Counted from the first letter of the stretch, positions 1 through 12,590 are shown. The stretch is DNA of 64,000 nt from Lepas anatifera (GCA_034440635.1 JAOTON010001820.1:1732501-1796500); one strand, 5' to 3'. Numbers and translations: made by a program. Notes: generated by a model not told the origin, from the sequence alone.

Positions 1-774
1 ATCCAATAACGTGACCTGAACCTAGGTCACCAGTAAAATTATATCATTTTTGAAAAATAATTAAATTTAAACGCCACCAATTTTTTATTCAGGCACTCAC
101 GATTCCAAGCATCTATAATCCTATCTAGTTATCATGGTTAATCTCGAAGATATAGCTATTATAAAGGACAGTTTCTTGTTGGGTTCATAAACTGCCTGAG
201 GCCATAACTAAAAAAACACTGGTAGAACGAAGCTAAAAATGTTACAGCGTTAATCTACGCCCTAGAAAAACCCTGTGACAAATTTCCATCAAAATCTGAA
301 AGGTAAGGCATTATCGCTTGGTCGATTTGTCGTGAAATGCTCCAGCTAATGAAACTCGCCCCCACCTAAAATCATACATTTTTGAACGCACTTATTTAAG
401 GGGCGGGCAAAGGCATTATGCACTTAATAAAGCCATCTGATTATTAACTATCACCATTCAACTTCTAAAGGACCATTGAGACCCTGCCAATACTGGTGTG
501 ACGGTTCAACTCTGTGGTGACGAAGTCGCAGAAGTGTTCCCTGGAGACTCCTTCCTCCACTGCGGCTGCCCGGCGCTTGGCCTCGTCATTTTTAGCTCGC
601 TAGGTACAACGGTTCGGGACGTATGGCCTCCATCAATTATCACATATGCGCGTTGAGCTGTATCTTTAGCATTAGAATCTAAGCGATCATATCACTGGAG
701 GATCATAACGTTCAGTTTTTCGTGTTTTCAGGTGGAGCAGGTGTGAGGTGCACCTGATGAGCCTGACGCCGATC
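1..774. other. Non-coding left edge with a diverged copy of the 54-57 kb inverted-repeat arm
   Basis: No convincing gene is visible. At about 13-30 there is a TGACCT/AGGTCA inverted pair. The stretch around 190-360 resembles the outer part of the inverted-repeat arm at 57120-57285: both contain a segment reading cttggtcgat.tgtc, followed closely by tggaatgcccc or its variant tgaaatgctcc, and both carry a preceding ggc(c/t)ataact segment. It therefore belongs to the same AGGTCA-rich repeat family as the element that starts at 775. The remaining sequence is unassigned. Confidence 0.4.
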
Positions 775-1757
775 TTAACACGCTGGGGGGGCGAATTTCG
801 CCCCCATCCTGGTTTTCCCCAGATAATGCAAAAACGAAGAGACGCAGAGAACGAAACTTACAGTACCTTAACCCTGATCGATTTTTCGCATCTGGTCAAA
901 TTTTTAGGTCAAGGTTATATCAGGTCAAGGAGCTATTCAAGGTCAAGTGACCTGACCTCAAAACCCAAAATCACGAGTTTGAAGCAGTGCCTAAGGAACA
1001 TCTGTCACCAGATCAGTTTGAAACTTTCACAATATGATGAACACATAAGGGTCTACAAATCTACTATCTAGGAGTTTTGATATTATTGACCTAAGGTGGG
1101 GTAAATTTTTGATCACCCCATATAAGTCTATGGTGAAAAATAAAATGGGCTCGTTTTCATTAAATACTGGATAGATAAAGCCGAAAATTCTCAAACCGTC
1201 TATTCTTACGATCATCTTGACCATTAAGTTGAGTTTTTGACCATCTGACCTCTCAAAGGTCATAGCAGGTCAAAGGAGCATAGTGATTGTTTTGTCAATA
1301 CCTTCTCACTGAATTGACATCAAGCTACCATTTTGCTTGCATTGTGCTTATATTGTCAAGGGGAGTCGATTGATAGGCAACATGACCATACCAGGTCACT
1401 CTGTGACCCTGACCTAGCTCGAGATCAGGTCATTTTCACTATTTGATCTAGCAAGGTTATATTATACATCATTCGATTCGCCGCGAAGAGAGGAATCCAA
1501 TGATGCATAAATACTTGCCCTAGCTCCCCTTAGTACAGATCTAGAGAGAGAAACGTACACTGCTAGAGAAATATACACTGCTCTGTTGTAAGCATTTGGA
1601 GCCTGTGCTGAACTCCATATTGACCTGACATAAAAATACCTCGTATAATTTCTCTTCGTCTTGTCAAGAGCTTTCGCACCCCGTCCGTACTTTCCCTTTA
1701 GCTTTCCTAGGAAATGAGATACGGAGGGGGGAATTCCCCCAGCGGGGCGCGTGTTAA
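775..1757. mobile_element. TTAA-flanked hairpin-ended element (copy 1)
   Basis: The segment is bounded by TTAA at 775-778 and 1754-1757. Both ends read inward as TTAACACGC, followed by a G-rich palindrome: GGGGGCGAA..TTCGCCCCC at 787-805 on the left and GGGGGAATTCCCCC at 1727-1740 on the right. The interior is rich in direct and inverted AGGTCA/TGACCT, especially 890-970 and 1260-1450. No transposase or other conserved protein is apparent; the short ORFs look accidental. The exact TTAA boundaries and shared terminal architecture suggest a non-autonomous DNA transposon that duplicates TTAA, as piggyBac-like and Kolobok-like elements do. That assignment is inference, because TTAA is short and common and I see no transposase. 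Confidence 0.55.
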
Positions 1758-3201
1758 TCAAACATCGAATCATCGGACCACGGATAACAAAGAGGCTGAC
1801 AGGCTGGAGATTCTGCTGGGGGACCCCATGCTGGACGCGTAGCTGGAGTTTCAGACAGGATGGGGGGAAACCACAGTATCCCATTGTTCAAACAAGCAGA
1901 CCAATCAGATAGCTCACCTCCTGACCAGGTGTTCCTCCAACGGAAATTGCGTGGAGGCACTGATGCAGGAGGAATCCCTGGGCAGGATTGAAGAGGACTA
2001 AAGAGATGAGAGAAGTATTTCACATTCATACACGACTCAATATCGAACTCAATCCTTTCAAACTGATACCCCAAGCACCCCTGCCTTCACTCGCCGATTC
2101 CATATTCCGCTGAGAGGCGGGCGACCTGGCCTGCGGGCTATGGAGAATCACGTGACCCCGACCGGTCGGGTCCGTGCCGGACCAGCAGTCAGTCACGTTC
2201 AACTCTCAAGACGGCGTGGTGTGCTCGATTGGTGTGGCAAGTCGGGCGGGGACCGGTGGCAACGTCTAGTCTCTACCATCACTACCTACTTCAGGAGCAT
2301 TCGAAGTTAAGGAACTTCCAGATCTCCAGTGGAACACAAATTTCACAGAGGCCCAAACATAAACAAAAAGGCAAGCCCTACTCTGAGTATTTTGCACCGT
2401 CCACTGAACTCATTTTCCCTGCTCCAGTCATTCCTCAAGAATCTGTTTTCTTCAAATCCATCTTGCCATTGTCATTACCATTTGGACGGTATAATTTCTT
2501 ACAGAAGCTAAAAAAACCAGCCAGCTTTCCTCAAGAGCCAAGCAATTGCAATGGCCCAGTTCTGCCGGTTTGCAAAATGTCGGTAACCGGAACTTGACCT
2601 GCAAGGAGTGATACACAAAAGGGAAGAATTGGAGGTGAAAGCCTCGAGAGAGGACAACAAAACGGGAGCCAACGCTCAACAACAGGATGAGCGATGATAG
2701 TCATTTACCAGGTACAGGGGAACTGCGGGCGTTTCGAAACGCCTCTGATACCAGCCTGGGGTAAGTTCCTAAAAGGCGAGAAGACAGAAAATTAGGCAAA
2801 CAACGTACTCCTCCGTCGTCTGCTGACTACTGATAAAATTCTTCTGAAAAACTCCAACAGAGCCGGCCCAATCACCAACGCGATGTATTTTGCGTTCGCA
2901 ACAGAAATATCAGAGCATACTTATCTTATGAAGGTAAGGAAAACATTGTAAATGTGTAATGTGAAAAACATTATCAATAATGTGCAAAATCATATCGGCA
3001 TTATCACCCTTAAGCAGATATATAAACTGTGGGATAGGTTGTGCCAAAATATCTATCCCACACAAGCGCCGAGATCGAGGGGAGTCTAGCTATGCAAAAA
3101 AACGTGACATTGTAGCAAGAACGCTTCCGATAAATATTTGTCTTTTAACCTCATAACAAATAATTTTGAATAAAATGTGCCGCCCACCTATATGATATTC
3201 T
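1758..3201. other. Intergenic, no recognisable feature
   Basis: Mixed-composition sequence. Short ORFs (for example around 2229-2597) show no family signature or low-complexity explanation. I see no repeat shared with the rest of the window. Confidence 0.5.
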
Positions 3202-4707
3202 ATGCAAGAACTAAATAAATTGGATCCATCTAACAAGGAACAACTGATCCCTGTCATTACCGATCATAGACCAACGAACGAATACCGATTACGACTCAAA
3301 GCGGAACGAAACAGAGTGCTCATACGTCCTAAGCGCTTACCGATGCAAAATGTTGCAACCCATGACAAGATGAAGATATGCCATCTGAACGTGAGATCAC
3401 TTACAAGTAAATTGGACGAAATCCTTCTTCCCCTTACAAACTACAGCCTTCACATATTGTGCATTTCTGAGACGTGGCTCAGCCCAAAACATATTGAACA
3501 AACTTCTTCATTGCCCTAACTACTCTATTCTTCGGCACGATCGCATCGGAAAGCGGGGAGGAGGTGTGGCGACACTACACCGATGATTGTGGTTTTCGGG
3601 CACGTCAGCTGCTGAGGCTATATGTGCCCATCGTTGTAGGGTTAAATCAGTTCCAGTGGATCACTGGTTGAGGTATGGCGAAAAGCATGTAGTGGGTTGC
3701 ACAGCGTATCTACATGCAGCTAGTTAATGATAGAGCTGTAGGTTTTTAGGTACGGCTGGTTTGGCGTGGGTTATATACAATCTGGAACTTGATTTCCTTT
3801 AAAAACTGTAGGACACTACGGATGTCTACAGCTGCACTGTCACCGAGCAAGTTAGCCAACGGTGTTGATGGGAAGAACCTGCTGCGGATTCTACAAATCT
3901 GTTCACAGCCAGCGGCAGCATCGAGCACATGTTCGAGGGTCAGCCGGTTTCTACAGTATCGCCGTAATGACATAGAAATAAGACCGCACCGGGAGATGGG
4001 CCTCTGGAAACATTGTGGGCCTCTGTTACGTGCCCTGGATGGCGGCCTTTTACGATCGGAGTTGCCTACAGACCGCCAGACAGCCCTATTCCATCTAGTA
4101 TGGAGCATTTGGAGGACCAGCTTCGTACTTCCTTGAGCAAAGGCAAAACTCTTTCTCCTTGGTGACCTCAATTTAGACATACTTGATATCGACTCTCCAT
4201 TCACACGACGGTACCTCAATCTCTTGGATGAGATGAACCTCAAGCAGCTAGTTCGAGAGGCTACACACCTGAGGCCCACTCCTACAGCCCTGGACCATGT
4301 CATCACAAATAACCAAGACCCTGCGCTTCAAGTCTAAGTGCTGTCCAACAGCATTAGCGATCACCAGCCAGTGCTGATTACAACAAACGTTTGCCGAGTC
4401 CGGAAACAGGCACAGACGCATACATCCCGCCCCCTGGAGACGGGCAAACTGGGACGCCATGTGCCTGGACCTCCTGAACAGCGACTGGAATGGCGTCGAC
4501 AATGCTGAAGACGTTAACTCCTGCTTACAGGGTTTCATGGAAATATGGAACACTGTGATGGCCCGACATTGTCCTTTAACCACCAAGGGCGTTACTCGAG
4601 ACCCTATGCCATGGCTAGGGACTGAGCTGAGACAGCTAATGGCACAAAGAGACACGGCTCGTGACCTTTGGCGCTGCCAACGGACTCCACAAGCGGAGAA
4701 GAGCTAA
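3202..4707 (+). pseudogene. Decayed CR1/Jockey-like non-LTR retrotransposon, endonuclease region
   Basis: This is a broken fragment of an apurinic-type endonuclease that nicks DNA for target-primed reverse transcription. 3202-3519 carries a basic leader (TNEYRLRLKAE) and then the endonuclease start, with ICHLNVRS (catalytic Asn region) and ISETWLS (metal-binding Glu). After a frameshift near 3518 the frame continues with a GGGV segment. GDLNLDIL and ALDHVITN lie at about 4150-4320, SDHQPVL follows a stop near 4336, and 4459-4707 continues in a third frame into the linker (PWLGTELRQLM). The reverse transcriptase domain is absent. The leader closely matches that of the minus-strand element at 38010-40921, so both belong to one family. 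The section 3540-4130 is poorly readable and probably rearranged. It is not functional. Confidence 0.75.
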
Positions 4708-4914
4708 GTAAACCTTCGTAACGAGGTCAAGAAGCAAATGGTGAAGGCCCGAAGGGAATTTCTGTGCGGTGAGCTCGCATCTGGAGGTCGCAGTAGCTTC
4801 TGGCCGAGTTGTAATTGTGGGGGTTTAACGACGCACCAACTGCCAGAGTCATACGGCGTCGCCAACTCTCACCCTGCTGGAAGGGATTTTGGGGATCAGA
4901 TCGACTTATTCAGA

Positions 4915-5008
4915 GGCTCCGCCGGGACTTGAACCCGGGACCGGTGGCTTAAAAGACAAGGGTCCGACGTTCAAGAAGATGACCCTTAACACCAATCAAT
5001 CACCAGCC
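4915..5008 (-). other. tRNA-like remnant (SINE head?)
   Basis: On the minus strand a good B box, GGTTCAAGTCC (4925-4935), sits in a T-arm with stem CCCGG/CCGGG, followed by an acceptor-like CGGAGCC. Upstream is only a weak A-box-like GGTGTTAAGG. The 94-nt span is longer than a normal tRNA and the D and anticodon arms do not fold well. It is probably a decayed tRNA or the head of a tRNA-derived SINE. Confidence 0.3.
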
Positions 5009-5730
5009 AAGACGCTACAAAGATCAGAAGGATTGGTTATTTGTTGGTTGGTTATTTGGGCTTAGGGGCGCACCAGCCTGGCAAGGCCATATAGCGCCCA
5101 AAACAGTACAGTTGCTAAAAGTGTTCCATCTGGAACAAGAAGAACGCATGATTCAGAGACTCATTACCCCTTTCGGTGTCAATACCTCGCTGTGCGGGTG
5201 AATGGCAAAGCAAATAGAGAAGTGCACACAACACTAACATCAGTCCCTCCTGTACTGAAAAAAACAGACACCCCACAAGATCCACCAGGTAACGCCACGC
5301 AGAGAGCGCCCGGCACGAGGCGTCGGGGCACATCTTCAAAATCGGACTTAATCGTTTGGCTCTGACAGAGAAATGTCCAAAACCTTGGAAAACATAATTG
5401 TATCCATTTTTCTCTTCTTTGGCCGCTTGCACAGATGCTGGAACACAGCGCATTAAACACGCTGCAGCTCGGCGTCAAGTTGACTCGAAATGAGGTACAC
5501 TTTCTGATGCATTATCAACCATGGTCGCAGTCACAAAACCGTTATCTATTTATATCAATGGATAGCTGGGAACCCCCTGAAGACACTCAATGTTGAAAAG
5601 TACGAAATTTGGCAATAAGAGCCTGATAGTACTTGTAACTATTAGGGCATGTAAAGCTTCTAACTTATTCTCAAATCCTAAACTTCGTTAGACCTGCGAA
5701 AAAAACGCACAGCGAGTTTCACTTAGAAAT
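5009..5730. other. Unassigned sequence before the macrosatellite
   Basis: No gene or mobile element is recognised. Two overlapping minus-strand ORFs around 5115-5478 have no recognisable domain. Confidence 0.45.
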
Positions 5731-5990
5731 CAGAAGCCGGTGACGAACGAAGTAAGAAACAGCTTCTATTCTGACAGTTTTTCCGGTCTCGTCGTTGTCT
5801 GTCAGAAGCCGGTTACGAACGAAGTAGGAAACGGCTTCTATTCTGACAGTTTTTCCGGTCTCGTCGTCGTTGTCTGTTGTTGTTGTTGTTGTCAGAAGCC
5901 GGTGACGAACGAAGTAAGAAACGGCTTCTATTCTGACAGTTTTTCCGGTCTCGTCGTCGTTGTCTGTTGTTGTTGTTGTTGTTGTTGTTG
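5731..5990. repeat. Three hairpin-forming repeats with GTT microsatellite
   Basis: Copies start at 5731, 5803 and 5893. Each has CAGAAGCCG, then about 20 bases, then CGGCTTCT, giving an inverted pair, followed by a conserved tail (ttttccggtctcgtcg) and a TGT/GTT microsatellite that lengthens from copy to copy. A fourth copy sits alone at 17787 just before unit 4. Confidence 0.8.
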
Positions 5991-8900
5991 TCTGTTCTGA
6001 GCGCTGGTATCAGAGACCTAAAACTTTTGTGGATAGAAGGCACTTCCAAATGAATAAGCACCACGGTTGTCAATTTTCAAAATTTTCAAAATTTTGCCCA
6101 GAATTTTGCATTATGTGATTTTTAACTTTTATTTTTCTATTTTTTGCTAATTCATCTAGACTCTTCAAACTTGCACCCTTTTACATCAGGGAAATTTGTA
6201 GTTCACACAAAAAGTTGGAAAGAAAAAGCTTTAAATTTAGGGCTCTAAATTAGCTTTTAAACTTTGCACCCTAAATTTGGCATAAAACTCATGGTCTAAA
6301 CTACAGGCTCGAAATATCTGAAGCTACAGCAGTTCAGGTTCTGAGTCAAATATCAACTTAAAGGCCGGTTTGTGCAGTACTGCACAAACACAGAAACAAA
6401 ACAAAAACGGAAATTTAAGGGTCCTTTTTGGCCCATTCCGTGAAGGTCTGCATTTCCCAAAATATCATTCAAACCCTTATATCTTCCGATCTAATTGATA
6501 AAAATTAGTTCCCATTTCAGATAATAAGAGAGAATAGCCTCCTTTATTATATATTTAGAGATAAAAACTTTCAGACTGAAACTTTTTATTTTATAGGCAA
6601 AAATAAAATATAAGTTTTTAAAATTTTTATTCTCAGCCCCCTGGTTTCCAGACCATGATAGCTACGGTATTGAACTTAACACGGCTGGATAGAAAACTTC
6701 GTTGCCGTCATTTTTCTCACTGATACCCCCACTTATCTCTTACGGCTTCCGCGCTATAAGCCGTAAAATACATTTCAAAGTGGTAATTTTATCAGTTCAT
6801 TTTTGCTTCACACCGGGGTTTAGGGTGGTTAGAGTCATTGGAGGGAAATGAAATTTTGCATGCAGCTAGGTAAGAGACATATGTCGACATTCCATCTGCA
6901 TATATATCAATGAAACACCAAGTTACCTTTACTAACATGCCGTTTCTCCACGCATCGTTGTAGCAAATCACCACGCGTCACCCCTGCGTCCACGTCGCGG
7001 CAACGCCGGCGATCGGCGCGGCCGTTTCTGTTTATTTATGGTCTGGTAAAAAGTACCCAACACTACCCATAATGCATCACAAGTAATTAGAGTACCGTAA
7101 AAGTCTGAGTTTACAATAAGAGTATTATGTTTCTGTTTTTGGACCATGGGTGGATCCAGGGAATAAGTAGTCTAGGTGCCCCCCCACCCTTCTCCCCCCA
7201 TCCCCTCCCCCAACCCCCAATCGACCATCGGCGCCCTCTGAAATTGTAAAGACACGCCTCTCAAGGTCGATGACGCTCCCTGAAATGTCGCTTCCCATAC
7301 GCGGATCCAGGATTGCCTATCGGGGGCGAGGTGGAAGGGGAAACTTCCTGGTGGGCGCTATCTACACCAGGGACGCCACTTTTGGCCGGAAAAACCTATC
7401 AAGTAGGCGCTAAAACCTATCAGTAGACCCCGATACCTGCATCTCGGGGAAAACGACATTTCAGGGGGTGCCATCGAACTTTCCAGGGGTTTCCGGGACA
7501 ATTTCAGGGGGCGCTAAGATTCTATGGGGGCACCTGTCCCCTTTCCCCTTGGATCCGCCTATGTCGTTTCGGGGGCGGGGGGGCACGGAGGTGGGGCGTT
7601 ACTGGTGTGGGCGTAAGGAGATCGAGCATAAGCGGATCCAGGACATCAGCATGGGGGTAAGGGCTAAAGAGTTCGAGCATAGGCGGACCCAGGACATCAG
7701 TACGAGGGTGGGGCTAGGGAGTTAGAGCATAGGCGGATCCAGGCCATCGGTACGAGGGTCGGGCTAGGGAGTTAGAGCATAGGCGTATCCAGGACATTAG
7801 TACGGGGATGGGGCTAAGCAGCTGAGCATTAGCGGAATCAGGATATCAGTACGGGGTGAGACTCGGGAGTTCCAGAATAGGCGGATCCAGGACATCAGTA
7901 GGGGGGTAGGGGCTACGGAGTTCGAGCATAGGCGGATCCAGGATATTAGTACGGGGATGGGGCTAAGGAGCTCGAGCAGAGGCGGATCTAGGACATCAGT
8001 ACGGCGGTGGGGCTAAGAAGCTCGAGCATAAGCGGATTCAGCTGATGGGGTGGGGCTCGGGAGCTCGAGCATAAGCGGATTCAGCTGATGGGGTGGGGCT
8101 CGGGAGCTCGAGCATAGTCGGATCCAGGACATCAGTAGGGGGGTGGGGGCTAAGTAGTTCGAGCATAGGCGGATCCAGGGCAGTACAGAGGTGGGGCTAC
8201 GAAGTTCGAGCACAGGCGGATCCAGGACATCAGTAAGGGGGTGGGGTAAGGAGCTCGAGCATAGGCGGATCCAGGACATCAGTGGGGGGGTAGGGGCTAC
8301 GGAGTTCGAGCATAGGCGGATCCAAGACATCAGGAAGAAGGTGGGGTAAGGAGCTCGAGCATAGGCGGATCCAGGACATCAGTAGGGGGTAGGGGCTAAG
8401 GAGTTCGAGCATATGCGGATCCAGGACATCAGTACGGAGGTGGGGCTAAGAAGTTCGAGCATAGGCGGATCCAGGACATCAGTACGGGGGTGGGGCTAAG
8501 GAGCTCCAGCAAAGGCGGATCCAGGCCTCAGTACGGGGGTGGGGCTAAGGAGCTCGAGCATAGGCGGATCCAGGACATCAGTACGGTGGTGGGGCTCGGG
8601 CGTTCCAGCATAGGCGGATCCAGGACATTAGTAGGGTGGTAGGGAATAAAGAAATTGAGTATAGGCGAATCCAGGGCAGTACGGAGGTGGGGCTACGGAG
8701 TTCGAGCATAGGCAGATCCAGGACATCAGTTCGGGGGTGGGGCTAAGGAGCTCGAGCATAGGCGGATCCAGGACATCAGTGCAGGGGTGTGGCTCCGGAG
8801 CCTGAGTAAAGGCGGATCCAGGACATCAGTACGGGGGTGGGGCTAAGGAGATCGAGCATAGGTGGATCCAGGACATCTGTACGGGGGTGGGGCTAAAGGG

Positions 8901-10248
8901 CTGGAGTATAGGCGGATCCAGGACATCAGTATGGGTGTGGGGCTAAGGAGCTCGAGCAGAGGCGGATCCAAGGCATCAGTACGGGGGTGGGGCTAAGGGG
9001 TTCGAGTATAGGCGGATAAAGGACATCAGTACAGAGGTGGGGCTAAGCAGCTCAAGCATAAGCGGATCCAGGACATCAGCAGAGGGGTAGGGGCTAAAGA
9101 GTTCGGGCATAGGCGGATCCAGGACATCAGTACGGGGGGTGGGGCTAAGGAGCTCGAGCATAAGCGGAGCCAGGATATCAGTACGGGGTTAGAGGCTAAG
9201 GGGTTTGAGCATAGGCGGATCCAGCATATCGGTACGGGGATGGGGCTAAGGAGATCCAGCATAGGCGGATCCAGGACATCTGTACGGAGATGGGGCTAAG
9301 GAGCTCGAGCATAGGCGGATCCAGGACATCAGTATGGGTGTCGGGCTAAGGAGCTCGAGCAGAGGCGGATCCAGGACATCAGTACGGGGCCGGGGCTAAG
9401 GGGCTCGAGTATAGGCGGATCAAAGACATCAGTACGGGGGTGGGGCTAAGGAGCTCGAGCATAAGCGGATCCAGGACATCAAGAGGCTAAAGAGTTAAAA
9501 CAGGTAGGGGCTAAAGAGTTAAAACATAAGCGGATCCTGGACATCAGTACGGGAGTGGGGCTAAGGAGCTCGAGCATAAGCGGATTCAGGACATCAGTAC
9601 GTGGGTGGGGCTCGGGAGCTCGAGCATAGGCGGATCCAGGACATCATTAGGGGTAAGGGCTAAGGAGTTCAAGCATAGGCGGGTCCAGGGCAGTATAGAG
9701 GTGGGGCTACGGAGTTCGAGCATAGGCAGATCCAGGACATATGTAAGGGGTTGGGGTAAGGAGCTCGAGCATAGGCGGATCCAGGACATCAGTTCGGTGG
9801 TGGGGCTGAGGTCTCGAGCTGGGGCATAACTCGGTAACAAATAGGCTGAATTTGGTGAAAATCTGCAGGTATGGGTGAAATACCGTCGGAAAACCCATCA
9901 TATTTTATATTGTATCTCCTTTCTTCCCGTCATGCCCAGTCTTTGCTTAACAAAACAAACATTATGCGTGTGTTTATTTATTTGATGATATGAACAGAGG
10001 GCAAGCGTGGTGCAGTATGCAGAGACATGCTAATTTAGAAAAACATGGGCCTAGGCAGGGGATTGAATGGAACCATAATGAGAACACAAAACCTAAAACT
10101 CCAACATTGCGTTGTTATAAGTATCAAACTGCTGAAAAAACTCGCCTGTCAATCGAACTGTTTGGCTAACGTACATTGTCACCGGCTTCTCCTGCGCCAG
10201 AGCGGCACCTGCCGAGGCCGCAGGCCGAGGTTGTTGTTGTTGTTGTTG
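5991..10248. repeat. Macrosatellite unit 1 (long-array class)
   Basis: The AT-rich block spans about 5991-7140 and has the 22-bp palindrome at 6368-6389 (half-site GTTTGTGCAGT). The G-rich block runs from 7140 to 7610 and the minisatellite to about 9825. The 136-bp tract is missing: the minisatellite passes directly, through ctgaggtctcgagctgggg, into the aactcggtaacaa segment that follows the tract in other units. Confidence 0.8.
7610..9825. repeat. 50-bp G-rich minisatellite array, unit 1
   Basis: About 44 copies of a 50-bp unit whose core is GGCGGATCCAGGACATCAGT, then a G-rich stretch (acgggggtggggctaagg) and AGCTCGAGCATA. Each intact unit has BamHI (GGATCC), SacI (GAGCTC) and XhoI (CTCGAG) sites. 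Variant units, for example those with ggattcagctgat or with agggcagtac(a/g)gagg, recur in similar order in the arrays of units 4 and 6. Confidence 0.9.
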
Positions 10249-11084
10249 TCTGTTCTGAGCGCTGGTATCAAAGACCTAAAACTTTTGTGGATAGAAGGCA
10301 CTTCCAAATGAATAAGCACCACGGTTGTCAATTTTCAAAATTTTCACAATTTTGCCCAGAATTTTGCATTATGTGATTTTTAACTTTTATTTTTCTATTT
10401 TTTCCTAATTCATCTACAGTCTTCAAACTTGCACCCTTTTACATCAGGGAAATTTGTAGATCACACAAAAAGTTTGAAAGAAAAAGTTATAAATTTAAGG
10501 CTCCAAATTAGCTTTTAAACTTTGCACCCTAAATTTGGCATAAAACTCATAGTCTAAACTACAGGCTCGAAATATCTGAAGCTACAGCAGTTCAGGTTCT
10601 GAGTCAAATACCAATTTAAAGGCCGGTTTGTGCAGTACTGCACAAACACAGAAACAAAACAAAAACGGAAATTTAAGGGTCCTTTTTGGCCCATTCTGCG
10701 AAGGTCTGCATTTCCCAAAATATCAGTCAAACCCTTATATCTTCCGATCTAATTAAGATAGGTTAGTTCCCATTTCAGATAATAAAAGAGAATAGCCTCC
10801 TTTATTATATATTTAGGGATAAAAACTTTCAGACTGAAACTTTTTATTTTAGAGGCAAAAATAAAATATAAGTTTTTAAAATTTTTATTCTCAGCCCCTT
10901 GGTTTCCAGACCGTGATAGCTACGGTATTGAACTTAACACGGCTGGATAGAAAACTTCGTTGCCGTCATTTTTCTCACTCATACCCCCCACTTATCTCTT
11001 ACGGCTTCCGCGCTAACAGCCGTAAAATACATTTCAAAGTGGTAATTTTATCGGTTCATTTTTGCTTCACACCAGGATTTCGAA

Positions 11085-11877
11085 TGGTTAATATAGATGG
11101 AAGTGGATGAAATTCGGCAAAAAGCTAGTTCAAAGACATATCTTGCCATCGCAACAGGTTGCATATCATAGCAACAACAGTGTACCTTTAATTAAATGTA
11201 ATACACAATGCTAGTAAGTTTTCCGCTCGAAACCTCACCCCGCCGTTCGGCCGTAGCGTGGCTGCGGGCGGCGCACTGGTAGCTGCTATGCGAGACAGAT
11301 ACCATAGCTATGTACGCATGCTATAGACCAGCGCGAATGCCCGGTGGTGGCAGGGTAGTCTGTCTCGTTTCGGCTCCTCTACTCGTGCGGCGGGCGCGTT
11401 GTCTATTAGATATTCATATCAGTCGGACGGCCGGGTGGCGGCCGTGCGGTAGGGTCCCGCTCGCTGCGGCGACTTGCGACGAATAAAAAACAAAATGGTG
11501 GTCAGGAACTGGTTTGCTTGTTTGGTTTGTTGTGTTTTGTTGTTTCTTTATGTGTGTCCAAATCTTACTGTGTATGTGTGTGATAGGTCCGGAAAAAGTG
11601 ATGTGTTTTATAAGAGAGATAAGAGAGGCCCCACCACTTAAGCCTTCGGGCTTTTGCGTCAATCTCTTTGTTATACCTGTCATATTGTTTCCGGCCAATA
11701 AAAGTTTATCATCTGTCTATCTATCTACCCACTAGTTAATGCATCCTCTAACCATAGGTAGCACTGGCCAAAGGATCCACCGTTGCACACCATTTCTTTC
11801 CCAGCCGAATAAACCTCTTTGTGGTGATACCATGACACGTGACTCCTTGCACTCCCTGCTTAAATAAACTTAATAAG
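11085..11877 (+). mobile_element. Segment unique to unit 2, possible LINE 3' end
   Basis: The segment replaces material present in the other units. Near its right end AATAAA (11697-11702) is followed by a short tetranucleotide tail (ctgtctatctatctaccc), as at the 3' ends of non-LTR retrotransposons. No coding sequence of a LINE is visible. Its first 60 bases or so resemble 41040-41110, so part of it is a shared variant of the AT-rich block. Confidence 0.35.
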
Positions 11878-12590
11878 CAGTGGCGGATCCAGGCCATTAG
11901 TATGGGGGGTGGGGCTAAGGAGCTCGAGCATAGGCGGATCCAAGACATCAGTACCGGGGTGGGGCTAGTGAGTTTGAGCATAGGCGGATCCAGGACATCA
12001 GTACGGGGTGGGGCTAAGGAGCTCGAGCATAGGCGGATCCAGGACATCAGGAGCGGGTTGGAACTCGGGACCTCGAGCATAAGCGGATCCAGGACATCAA
12101 TACGGGGGTGGGGCTAAGGAGCTCGAGCATAGGCGGATCCAGGACATCAGTAGGGGTGGGGCTAAGGAGCTCCAGCATAGGCGGATCCAGGACATCAGTT
12201 CGGGGTGGGGTTAAGGAGCTCGAGCATAGGCGGACCCAGGACATCAGTACGGGGGTGGGCTAAGGAGATCGAGCATAGGCGAATCCAGGACATCAGCACG
12301 GAGGTGGGGCTAAGGAGCTCGAGCATAGGCGGATCCAGGACATCAGTACGGGGTGGGGCTAAGGAGCTCGAGCATAGGCGGATCCAGGACATCAGTACGA
12401 GGGTGGGGCTAAGGAGTTCGAGCATAGGCGGATCCAGGACATCAGTAAGGGGGTGGGGCTGAGGAGCTCGAGCATAGGCGGATCCAGGACATCAGTACGG
12501 GGATGGGCCTCAGGAGTTGGAGCATTAGCGGATCCAGGATATCAGTTCGGTGGTGGGGCTAAGGAGCTTGAGCATAGGCGGATCAAGGAT
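11878..12590. repeat. 50-bp minisatellite array, unit 2
   Basis: About 14 copies. This array starts cleanly with CAGTGGCGGATCCAGG at 11878, a hAT-type terminal sequence resembling those at 44935 and 41959. The following units lack the leading CAGT but keep GGCGGATCCAGG. Confidence 0.9.

Noticed and set aside
2229..2597. 122-residue ORF at the left side
   Set aside because: It has no domain, overlaps other ORFs in two frames and contains no splice or promoter evidence that I can judge.
7610..9825. Regular 50-bp repeats resembling a CRISPR array
   Set aside because: The whole unit repeats and there are no unique spacers; the DNA is clearly eukaryotic.
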